Source: Nocardia jinanensis (GTDB lineage Bacteria > Actinomycetota > Actinomycetes > Mycobacteriales > Mycobacteriaceae). From it: a stretch of 64,000 bases of DNA. The position numbers and the translations under genes are program-made. The notes under the pieces are model-generated. The model saw nothing but the letters and a program-made list of their open reading frames with translations, searched no databases and was not told the DNA's origin. The stretch covers positions 62,001 to 126,000 of the forward strand of contig NZ_BMMH01000009.1 in assembly GCF_014645735.1 (NCBI RefSeq), given 5' to 3'. Below, one piece after another: positions 19,801 to 31,800 of this stretch. Positions within the stretch are counted from its first letter, which is position 1, and the number at the start of each line of letters is the position of its first letter.

Positions 19801-22800
19801 GCCGCCGGCCGCGGATACCGAGCGCGGTCTGCCCCGAACCGAAGAGCCGGCCGCGCTGGACGATCCACGGCCACGCCACGCCGATGATCCGGACGACTAC
19901 TTCGACGACGAGCTCGACGGCGAGGTCGATCCCGCCCCCCGCGGGCCCGGGCGATACGAGGTGCCGGACCCGGCCGGACGGCCGGTCCCGTTCCTCGACC
20001 AGATCAGTTTCATCGATCAGAACCCGATGGGACGCTTCCTCATCGAGTTGCTTGCCGCCTTCGGCCACGAACCCGGCCTGCTCGATACCCCGCCGGTGGA
20101 GAACGGCGCCGACCAGCTGCCGATGTGGGGCGACGGTTACGAACTCGGTCGCGACCAGGGCCTGCGCCGATTCTTCGAGAACGCGCTGCGCCGCGACCAG
20201 ATCCGCGACGAACTCGCGAGCTGGGCCGCGATGCGCGACCTGTCGCTCGAGGATCTGCTCGCCGATCCGCAGGCAGTGGTGGACCGCTTGCGGGCCGAGA
20301 ACGTCGCCCGCTCGGATCGGGTCGCCGAGTTCGTCGAAGCCGCCCGCCGGACATTGCCGGAACCCGACCTGGCCGATCCGGTCGGAGACCTGCTGGGCCG
20401 CCAGCTCGTACGGGTCCCCGGCGGCGCCGGGCAACCCGATCGGCTGGTGGTGGTCGACGGCCTGCGCGACCGGGACCGAGTGCTCGCCGACGCCCTCGCC
20501 GCCGACCCGGCACTGCGCCATCAGCTCGACACCGGCGAACTGGTCCTGGACTACCGCACAGTGCACCGTGATTGGACCGGCGAGGGGGTACTCACGCCGG
20601 CGCCCATTCCGCAGATGCGCTACCTGCACGAGCACATCCTCGGCCGGGAACTGGAGGTTCTGCTGGTCCGCGATGACGACGGTACGTGGCGTCAGGTCAT
20701 CGGATCCGCGGACGCCCACCGGGCCGCGCTCGGTGGAACACCGCCGCGCCACCCGCAAGAGATTCTGGCCGAAATCGCCGATACGCTGCGCGAACTGGGG
20801 ATCGGCCCGGATGCGATCACTCCGGACGCACTGGCCCGCACGGTGGCCGATCTGCTCTTGGACAACGCGGTCCGCGCGGTGCAGTTGGAGGCGCTGGCCG
20901 ATTTCATCCGCTCCGCCATCGATATCGAGATCTTCAACGAGCTCAGCGACGCGCGCAGTCAGCTCGCCACCCGCCTGGGGCTGGACTTCATTCCGGACCC
21001 GGCCGCGCCCGAGCGGGCCTTCTCACTGGCGACACTGGTCGACCGCCTGACCGACAGCGGTCAGCGGCGGGCCCTGCGTGCCCAGCAGTTCGGTGATCTC
21101 GCCGAGTACGCGAAGCGGTTGCGCGAGGTGGATCCGGCGGCGGTGGCCGCGGCGCGCGACCGCCTGGCCGAGCGGCTGGTTTCCGAGGAACTCGCGCGCA
21201 AGATGGCGACGCAGAAAGCCGCTGACCGCGCGGGTGTGGACCGGCGTATCGCGGCGCTGCTCCCGCCCGGCTACGTCGACGGACCCGGCGGGAACCGGGT
21301 GTTCGCGGTGGATCCGTCGGGGCTCGACCCGAAGAAGCTGTTCGATGTGGTCCGCCGGCTGGAACGCGACGGTCAGGGCGAACTCGTACGGGACGCGCTC
21401 GCCGAATACGCGGCCGCTCTTCTCGAAATCGACCCCTACACCGAGGTGCCGCGGGGCGACCGCACCGCCGATCCCAGGATCGCCGACGGCCGGTTCCCGA
21501 TGCACGACCGGGACGCCATGGGCGGGTTGCGCGATCTCATCGCGAACGCGGTGCGCGCGGTCGGCGCCGACGATTTCGCCCGGGCGGTCGCCGACGCGGC
21601 GGCCCGGCCCGACAGCCATCGGATCCCCGGCGACGACCCGGACCAGCGGCCCACCGCCAACCGAGACTGGGCGCGACTGGTGGGTGTCGATCTCACCGAC
21701 GCCGACGACGCGACCTTCGTCCGGATCTACGAGGCCTACCGCGACGGCCGGATCGAGAACCACGAGGGTCTCAGTCCGAAAGAGCTCGCCACCGAGCTCG
21801 ATCGGCTCCGGCGCGAAGTGCGCGACCGGGCCGAACGGATCGAGGCGCTGCAGCGGCTGCTCGGCGAATACGCGCGCAGCGGACGGTCCGATCTCGCCGA
21901 GGCCGAGAACGGACAGCTCGAGAACGGTCCGGACGGGCCGACTCCGCCCGAGCCCGAGGGCCCTCCACCACCCGGCCCGGGTGACGAGACCGTGCCGCCC
22001 CCCGGACCGGATGGCGGCGGCGACGGCGGCGAGAAACCTCCGCGCACCCCGCCTGCCTCGGCGGACGAGCCGGAAGAGAGCTCGGGTGCCGAGCCCGAGC
22101 GCGGCGACGGAGCGAAACAGGAACCCGGCCCCGGCCTGCCCGATTCGTATTCGGAACTGATGGACTGGATCGAACTGCGCCGGGCGGAGATCGCCCTCGA
22201 CACGGCCCTGGACGAGGCCGCGTGGGCGCGGCGTCAGGCGGCGGATCGGCCGGACGACCACCTCCGGCAATTCCGCGCCGAACAGGCCGAACGGCAGGTC
22301 GGCTACGCCCGCGAGCGACTCGACCGGATACGCCTGGCCCAGGTGGACCGGGCGGCATGGCTTGCCCGGATGGACGCCGGCTCGCAACGGTTCCTGGCCG
22401 ATATGGATCCCGGCGACTGGCTCGCCGGACAGCGAGCTCTGCTGGCCGAATGGGTCGCCCGGATGGCGGAGGACCGGGCGCGCTGGTGGCACGAGATGCT
22501 GGGCAGCAGGGGGGACGACGGCCCATCCGGCCCGGAGACCGGCCCTGCGGACCGCGGGCCCGACTCCGATTCCGGACCGCGGCCGTCCGGGCCACGACCC
22601 GAGACCGGACCGAACGCCGGAGGGAAGCGGGAACCCGAAGCCGCTGGATCATCCGAAGAACCCGCGTCCGGCGGCGAACAGCGGCCGGAACCGGACGGCG
22701 TGGGACCCGAGCCCGGCGAACTGCTCGGTGACGCGCTCGTCGATGCGATCCTGCGCCGCGAGGCACTGGCGGCGCGTATCGGTGAGCTGGCGGCCGAGCT

Positions 22801-25800
22801 GCGTAACCGCGTCGAGCCGGCCGCCCTCGAACCGGACCTTATCGAGGACACCGTGCGCGACCTGCGTAGTCGCGCACAGGATGCCGAGGACGCGGCCCGG
22901 GTCGAGCAGATCGCCGAACTCGCGCCGCGGCTGATCCGTGCCGACGAAGAGGTGCGCGCCCTGTCCGGGCGGATCGAATACGACCGGTCGCAGCGCGAAC
23001 GGCAGGGCGTTGTCCGGGAACGGGAGTTCCTGCGCGCCAAGATCATCGACCGGGCCCGCAATCTCCGTATGGACAACTCCGCCGCCTGGCCGGATCTCGG
23101 CCCGGACGCCCGGGAGCGGATCGTCCTTCGCCTGGACGAGGAGACCCGGTACGACACCGTGGATATCGCGGGCGGTATCGACGAGGGTCCCCGGCGGGAC
23201 AGGTCACCGGTGGGCGAACAGGAACGCGGGCACCGGCGCGATCTGATCCGCAAACTGCTCGCGCAGACCGCGGATTTCGACGAGCTCGGCACTCGGCTGC
23301 GGGAGCTGGACCGGCAGATCGACCGGATGGAGCACGATCAGGATTTCCTGGACCGCCCGCACCCCGAAGAAGTGGCGGCCGAGCTGGAGCGGCTGGCCCG
23401 GGAACGTGCGGCCGAATTGCAGCGGATCAAACCCCGGCGGTCCATGCGCGATGATCTGGCGCGGCGACTCGGCGTCGTGGACGAGAACAACGATCTCGCG
23501 GAGCGGCGACTCGATTCCGGCGAACTGGACGCGACGCTGCGGGCCCTGCGTGACGGCGCGCATCGCGATTTCCGCGAAGGACGCCTGCGGCCCTCGCAGT
23601 ATCAGCGGCGCCTACTGCGGATCGACGCGCTGGCGGACGCGGCGGGCGATGTGAACGAGGCCCACCACCGGATCGGCCGTATCCAGGACGATATGGCTCG
23701 CGTGGCGGGGGTGTGGCGGGGACTGGTGGAGGCCGAAGGCGGCCGGATGGTCACCGACCGGGTCGGTCTGGTGGAGGGCGATGAGCCGCGGATCATCGTT
23801 TTCGGTCCCCGCCCCGACCCGGCGAACCCGCGCGGCGACCACGACGCCGCCCTCGCGCACGCGTTGCGGAACAACTCCGCCGCCGCACAGGCGATGGTGC
23901 GTCCGGAGACCACAGTGGAGTACCGGCGCGTCCTCGTCGACCGGGACGACAACTGGCGGGTCCGGGGGATGGATCCGCCGCAGGTCGAGCGGATGAGCAC
24001 CAGCTGGGTCGCCGGTCGCCGGCTCGATATGACCAGGTGGCGTGACGGAGCCGGCGACTGGCATCCGGTGGACCCGACCCGGCCGGGCTGGGAGACCAAC
24101 CGCGACAACTCCGACCTACCGAAGAAATTCAGCCAGAAAGACCTTCCCGACGGTGTCAGTGGTTGGGCGAGTACGGATGTCGTCAACGACATCGTGCTTC
24201 CCGCCGAGAATGTGCCGGCCGGCAAGATTGCGGAGAGCACACTGCCGGTGCACGCACCGCAGGCGCCGTCGCAGTACGACACCTCGGGGATCGACCCGAA
24301 AGATATCTACAGCCAGCACTGGGGTGCCGACGCCTACAACGTGATGCGCCTGGTGCTGATGGCCGCGCTGGTACCGAAACATCCGGTGGTGAAGGCGTGG
24401 ATCCAGCGGCATCCGGAGATCGGCCGGTGGGTGCAGGCACGGCCGTGGTTGCAGAAACTGCCGCCGTTCGGGACGGTGTTCCGCGGCTACGAGTGGTTCG
24501 CGCCGCCGGAGACCGATGTGCAGCCGATGCACCGGCGCTGGGAACCGGGTGATCATCTGCCGCCCGATGCGCTGACCGAGGTTCCGGAGGCCCTGCGCCG
24601 GGAATGGGAGCGTGAGGCCGAGCAGTGGGCCGAAGTGCAGCGTTGGGCGGACCAGGAATACGACCGCTTCCTGGCCGACGACACCGATGTGGACAGAGTC
24701 GCCGAGGGCCTCGAACAGCACCGCCAGGATACGCAACGGCGGGCCGCGCGGGAATTCGTCGATCTGGTCCGGACGCGCCTGGTCGAAGAGCTGGGCGGGC
24801 TCGACCCGCTCGGCGATGTTCCGGCGCAGCTCGCGCGTATCGAGACGGCGATCGACCGGATGGCCGGCGAAGTGGCCGACAGATTCGTCTCCGGCGATCC
24901 GGAGCTGGTGCGCAACACCGTCGAGCAGGTCCGGGAAATGCTGCTGGGCGTGGTCGATCCGGCCGAGATAGTCCCCGGCGCGGACCCGGACGAGATCGTG
25001 CGAGCCGCCGGTCCCGGTGAGATCGCCGAACAACTGCTCGGGCAGATGCGCGACGACGTCCCGCATTTCACCCGGGCGGAGCTGGAACAGATCAGGGACC
25101 ATCTGATGGTCGACGAGCATCGGGTGCGCGATGCCGACGACCCCGACGGCCGGCTGGTCCGGCGTCCGATGGACCGCCTGGCCGATATCGCCGAGGCCTG
25201 GAACCGGCTGCGCGACGGGGTACCGCTGCCCGCGGATCTCGTCCTGCTGCAGGACGCGCTGGCCGAGGCGCAGTACTTGGTCGGCAACCCCGATGCCACC
25301 TGGCAGGCGGCGAATACCTACGCCATCGGCCAGGGCTACCACTGGGACGCCCAGCGGCCGCCGCTCACCAGCTGGCGGGCCGACCGCCGGTACGCTCTCC
25401 CGCCCGTCCGGCCGAACCCCGAGTACCAGCCCCCGGAAGCCCGGGAGCCCGGCCGCCCGGCGGAATCGCGCGGACAAGACCCCGCGGCGCGCGACGCCGG
25501 CACAGTGGACCTTCCGCCGGACCCGGGTGACCCCGACGACCCGGACGGTCCGGAACCCGGCGACCCGAATGGTTCGCCCACCGGTGGATCGGGCGGTACA
25601 CCACCGTCGCGTCCGCCGCTGCCCGCCGCCCGCGACGATGGCCCTTCGGACCACAACGTCCTGCCGCCAGGCGAGTCGGGTGGCCCTCTCGGACCCGACA
25701 ATCCGGGCGACTCCAACGACTCCAACGACTCCAACGACTCCAACGACTCCAACGACTCCAACGACTCCAACGACTCCAACGACTCTGGCGGCCCGAGTGG

Positions 25801-28800
25801 CCCGGGCGATCCCGGCGGCCCGGAGGGACCTGTCGCCCCGCCACCCGGCGAACCGGGCATACCACCGGACCACCACGGCGACCCGCTGCGGGATCTCGCC
25901 GAATTCCTCCGGGAGCAGGCGGACTGGCCCGCGCAACGCGATGCGGTACCGCTGTCGGGCCCCGCGGCCGAGCACGCGCGCCGCCTCGCCGGACACCTCG
26001 GCCTCACCGAGGTCTTCGCCGACCTGCGCGATCCGCTCGCCGCGCTGGCCGAACTCGCCGAGATCGCTCGTGCTCGCGGTTTCTTCGACCATCTCGATGA
26101 CGGCCCGGCTATGCGGCATCCCGACGATTTCGCCGAGCTGACCGCCGGTGAACGCTATGGAGATGAGCAGTACTGGCGGCTCGAGGCCGATCCGGAGATC
26201 GCCGCCGCGATGCGTGCGGAACTGCGCCGGGCCGGTCTGCCCGTGGAGGAACCGGCGTTACCTCCCACGCCGCCGCCCGGTGAACTCGAACGCGGTGGTG
26301 TTCCCGAGGCCGATCCGGCGAGGCCGGGCACGACAGCCGACCCCGGCGCCGGTGAGGGGGGCGCCCGTACCGGGGCACCGGAAGCGGGGGCAGGCCCGCG
26401 CCTGGAATCGGCGGCCGAGACCACCGACCTGCTGACCCGCCGGTTCGGCCTCGACAACGAGGCGCTCGGACCGGACCGTCTCGGCGCCACCGTCTCCGGC
26501 CATCGCTACCGGATCCTGTTGCGCGCGGGCGCCGTGGAAGCGCTGGCCGCCGCGCAGACCCGGCTCGATGCCGCGACGGATGCGGCCGATCGAGCCGCGC
26601 AGCGCCTCGCCCGGGACAGCTGGGCCCGCCTGCTCGGCCTCGATCCCGCCGCGCTGGACCGCGCTCCGGCGGCCGCGGTGAACCGTGCCCGGGCCGACGC
26701 GGTCCGGGCCGCGGACGATCTGGCCGCCCTCGCCGACAGCGCCCGGACAGCCTCGGAACAACCCGATCCCGGCGGCGAGCCGGTGGCCGCCGGCGAAACC
26801 CGCCGCTACAACGTGGAGGTGGACGGCGAGCGTGTGCCCACACGTCTGGTCGCCGACGACAACGACGGCTGGCGAGTGGAGGAAGCCGAGCGGACCCCCG
26901 CGCCCGACCCGCTCGCGGAGCCCGCCGAACCGGCTCCCCGTAAACCACTACTGCGCCGGATCTGGGAATGGCTGCGGGATACCGGGTATACGGGCGAGGT
27001 CGCGAAATATCCGTCCGGCTCCGGAATCGACAGTGCCGGACAGTCCCTGCTCGGTGACGAGGCCGGGGTCCCGCTGCGCAAGACCGAGGACCCGACGCCG
27101 GGCACCCCGGGCGACGAATACGAAGTGCTGAACACCAAGTTCAACCCCGCCCGCATCCTCAAAGAGGGTGTCACCATGTGGAAGCGGCGGGAGCTGGTTC
27201 CCTTCTTGCGGCGGTTGACCTCCCGGGTCGCCGATCGCAGCGCCGATACCGTGCCCGTGCTGGACGAGAACAACAGCGAATACCGCTACTGGCTGGACGA
27301 AGCCGATCCCGACCTGGTGCGCCGCGAACTGGGTGTGGAACTCGAGGAGCTGAAACAACGAGAGCTGCGACCGCCCGAGCCGGAGCCCGGGACCGGGCCG
27401 CTCGATCCGGGGCCGGCGGCCGCCCGGGAAGAACCGGCCGGCGCAGAGGTGCCCCGCAGTACCGAGGAGATCGCGGAGTGGATCCGGGAACTGTCCGAGG
27501 CGGCCGCACACCGCGACGAACAGTTCCGGGCGCTGGCCGCCGCCGCGCGTGCCTTCGGAGTCGATATCGGCGATCCGACGCCGGAGAACATCCGGCGGGC
27601 CCGCGAGATCATCGAGTATCAGCAGGCACGGCGGATCGGCGCGCTGACCGGGCTGGCCGACGCCGCCCGGCGATACAACGCCGAGCACGCCGATATCCCC
27701 TACAGCGAGTACGCCACCTTCTTCGATGCCAACCCGCTGGCCAGATTCCTGCACGAAGTGGTCACCGCCTATCGGGAACCGGCGCGGGCACCGGAATGGC
27801 TGCCGGAGTCGCTGCGCCGCCACTGGCCGGCCCCCGCGGACCTGCTCGCCTGGGAAGGTGTCAACAACGGTGGCGAACCCTCTCGCGACTGGGGTGACCT
27901 CTTCGACAGCGACCAGCCCGGCCGCGACGACGGCCGCCGGATCTATCTGGAACGGGCGCTGCGCCGCGATCAGATCCGGGACGAGCGCGCGGTCTGGGCA
28001 CAGGTCCTCGGCGATATCGACCTGAACGCCCTCGCCGCCGACAATCTGGCCGACACGCTCGCCGCGCAACTTTTCCACATGCAGGAAACCGCGGATCGGG
28101 TCGAGGACTTCGGCAGGCAGGCCGACGAATTCCTGAACCGTGACGCCGAAGTCGACGAGCTCACCGGACTCATCGGTGATATGGCCGCCCAGGAATGGGT
28201 TCTGGCGCGGGGCGGGGTCATGTTCGGCGACCCGGCCGGGATCGGCCTGCTGCCCGCCGAGCAGCCAGGCGGTCCGCTGCGGCTGGTCGTGCTCGACGGC
28301 CACCTCGAGCACGACCGCGTACTGGCCGACGCGCTGGCCCGCCACCCCGATATGGCCGTCGCGGTGAACGACGGCACGCTCGCGGTGCGCTATCAGGTGA
28401 CCCATGTCCGGCCGGGTGAACCGCTGCCCGGCGGTGGTTACGGTCCGGAGCGGATCACCGTGGCCGATGCGGGTACTCCGGAGGTCCGGCAGCTGCGTGC
28501 CGAGGTCGAAGGACGTCACCTGGATCTCACCCTCGTCGACGATGGCGACGGATGGCGGCTCGTCCCGGACGAACCCGCCGACCCGGATCCGGTGCGTCCG
28601 ATTCCCCGCGATATGCCGCGAGCCGAAATCGATGCGGCCATAGATCGACTCGCCGCGCGCCTCGGTGTCACCCAGGAGGATCTGGCCGATCCGCGCCGGC
28701 TCGCCACAGAGCTGGCGGGTCTACGCGACGAGAACGAGATCCGCGCCGCGCAGCTCGAAGCGATCATCGATCATGCGCGCACGGCCTGGGATATCGATAC

Positions 28801-31800
28801 CTACCACGAGGTGGTTCGCGCCCGGGAAGCCCTGGCACACCGGATCGCTCCCGGCGACGACGAACCGGTCACCGCGCCACGAATAGCGCGGACCATCGCC
28901 GACCCGGCGACTCCGGGTGCGCGCCGGAGCCAGCAGATCAGCGGGCTGCTCTCCTACGCAAAGGAATTGGCGGCACTGGACCCGGACGCGGCGAACGCGG
29001 CGGCGGTCCGGCTGCTCCGCCGGCTCGACGCACTCACCGATACCGTGCCGGTCGCCGATACCGGGCAGATCGGTGCAGCGATTCGTGACCTGGTGCACCG
29101 GCCGCATGCCGGCCCCGCACTCGCCGCGGCTCTCACCGATTTCGCGACCGCACTGGCGAAGATCGACATCTTCGATCCGGGCACACACGGCGACCGGGCC
29201 GTCGATCCGCGGGTGGGTCGCGCCGAACTGCCGGTACACGAGAAAGCCGTCCGCCACCTGGTGGGTCTGATCGAGGATCTGCGTCATCTCGCCGACGCCC
29301 CACACCGCATGGGGTTGCTCGAAGCCGAAAGCGATCTGCTGCCCGCCACCGAACTCGGTGCCGGCGCCGATTTCGCCCGCACGGCCGGGGTGGAGGTTCC
29401 GCCCGCGGACCTCGCCGGCTGGGACGAGGTCCTCGACCGGCACCGTCGCGGGGAGATCGGCGACGACCATCCCGAACTCGCCCGGGTGCGGTCGGAATTG
29501 CGACGCTGGAACGAGGTCTACGAGAAGTATCGCGACGGCCGCCTGGACCGGCACGAGCGACTGACCCCAGGCGAATTGGCGGAAGTCCAGGCGCAGTTGC
29601 GCGGTGAGGTACAGCAGCGGGCCCGCGATATCGCGGCACTGGCCGATCTGGCCGCGCGCGCGGCGCGACTCGACGACGCGCAGCAGGGTCGGGCGACGGC
29701 AGAGGTGGCTCGGGCGCGCGCCGAGTTGCCGCCCGCACATCCGGAGCTGCCGTTCGACGAGCAGGATCTGGTGTCGCACGAGGCTCTGGACCGCAAGCTG
29801 GAGGAGTTGCGGGGCAAGACCAGGAGGGTGGACGAGCAGGCGTCCTATCAGCGGCGTATCTCGGAGTACGAAGATGCGGCGCGCCGGGTGATAGACGCCG
29901 AGACCGAACTCGCTCGCACCGACGGCGAACTCGACCGCGGTCGTTCGGCTGCCGAAAGTCCACGCCCGAGCGATGTGCAGGACGAGAGCTCCGCTTCCGG
30001 ACCGGATCGAGGTCCGGTATCGGGAAACCCGGCCCCGGAAGCCGGCTCTTCCGGCCGGACTCGTCACGAGTCCGGCCCGCCCGACGCTGGACGAGCCGGA
30101 TCCGGTCCCGTACGGGAAGAGCCGGCCCAAGGTACGTCCGGCGCCGGCGACCGTCTACACGCCGAGCCGGACGAGGATCCCGCCTCCGCTGTTCCTCCCG
30201 GAACCGCGTCCGGCGCCGCCGCCGGCGCCGGTGGCCGAGGTGATGGTGGCCGAGGTGATGGTGGCCGAGGTGATGGTGGCCGAGGTGATGGTGGCCGAGG
30301 TGATGGTGGCCGAGGTGATGGTGGCCGAGGTGATGGTGGCCGAGGTGATGGTGGCCGAGGTGATGGTGGTACGGGCGCAGGCTCGCGTACCGACCGCGGT
30401 GGGGCCGGCGATCGGCCTCCGCCAGAGGGGGAGGACCCGCCAGAGGGGGAGGACCCGCCAGAAGGGGAGGAACCTCCAGAAGGGGAGGAACCGACGACCT
30501 CCGGTCGCCGGTTGCCGCCGATGCCACGTGGGTCGACCCTGCGCGCCCATATCCCCCATCCGCCGCGCCCGTGGGAACCGGACTTCCCGCCACCGTTCGA
30601 CAACGATGTGCGGCCGTGGCCGGTCCCGCTCCCGGATCTGCCGGAGCGACCCGAGCCGCCGGGCCCGCCCGAACCACCTGAAGAGGACCCCCCGGTTCCG
30701 CCCACACCTCCCGTGCCGCCGGTTCCACCGCGGCCCGTGCCGCCGACACCGCCACATCCACCGACTCCGCCCCGACCCCCGCAGCCGCCTGTGCCATCTC
30801 GTCCGCCGCAGCCGCCTGTGCCGCCGCAGCCTCCGGAGCCGCCTGTGCCATCTCGTCCGCCGCAGCCGCCTGTGCCGCCGCAGCCTCCGGAGCCGCCCGT
30901 GCCATCTCGTCCGCAGCCGCAGCCGCAGCCGCAGCCGCAGCCGCAGCCGCAGCCGCAGCCGCAGCCGCAGCCGCCGGTTCCGCCGGTTCCGCCCCCGCCC
31001 TGGCCGCCGGTTCCCCCCGCTCCGGTCCCGCCGGGGCCGGTGCCGCCGGCACTTCCCGACCCGCCGACGGGACCGCCCGGCGTCTCCCCACCGACCCTTC
31101 CGGCCCCACCGTGGGGATCGGCGCCGCCCCCGCCGGACGGGTATCCGCGACCGTGGTCGCCGCTGTCCCCATATCCCGGCGCGCCGGATCTGTCCGGCTC
31201 TTCGCCGCTTCCGGGCGGTCCGCAGCAGCATCCGCACGGTGGCGGCGGTGAACCGATGCCCTGGCCGCCACCGCCCAGTGGTGCGGCGCCACCGGGCCGG
31301 CCGGCCGCACCCGGCGAACAGCCTCCGCCGGGTATGCCGTACCCGCCGGCCGTGCCGCCGATGCCGAACGGCGGTTCGCCGCAGAACGGTTCGCGCGATC
31401 GCTACCGCCGCCCTCCGGGTGGACCGTCGGCCGGCGTCGGTCCGGAGGCGGAAGCACCACTGCTCGTCCGGCCCTTCGCCGGGTTCGGTGTGCCCTCGGA
31501 GTTCGACCCGCGGACCGGTTCGCTGCAGGCGTCGCCGTCGAGTGCGGGCCGGGTGAGTGGGCTCTACGGGGAGATCGCGGGTGTGCCGGTGGTTTTCTAT
31601 CGGCGCAGCGGTCGCCTCGGCCTGCGGATCGGCGGCCACGATATCGACCTGCAGACTCCGGTTATCGTCGAAATGGATACCGTCGCGTATCGGACCACCC
31701 GATTCGCGCTGGTCCAGGACGGCACCCTGCTCGGTGAGCTCACCTACCGCTCACTGCCCGCGGAATTGGACCTCGGCGCCTACCTGCGCGATGTCCTGGA

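Noticed and set aside
25709..25780. DSN repeat as a sortase-anchored Ser-Asp stalk
   Set aside because: No LPXTG-type signal, C-terminal membrane segment or sortase gene is present; the repeat is internal.
30236..30370. RGD triplets as an integrin-binding adhesin signal
   Set aside because: They result from the RGDGG unit in a flexible linker; no supporting adhesin domain is seen.
29133..31460. Long minus-strand frames with HHLGHHHLGH- and poly-Ala-type repeats
   Set aside because: They are reverse readings of the RGDGG, PEGE and Pro-Gln repeat DNA in the giant gene, with no ribosome-binding site or recognisable domain.
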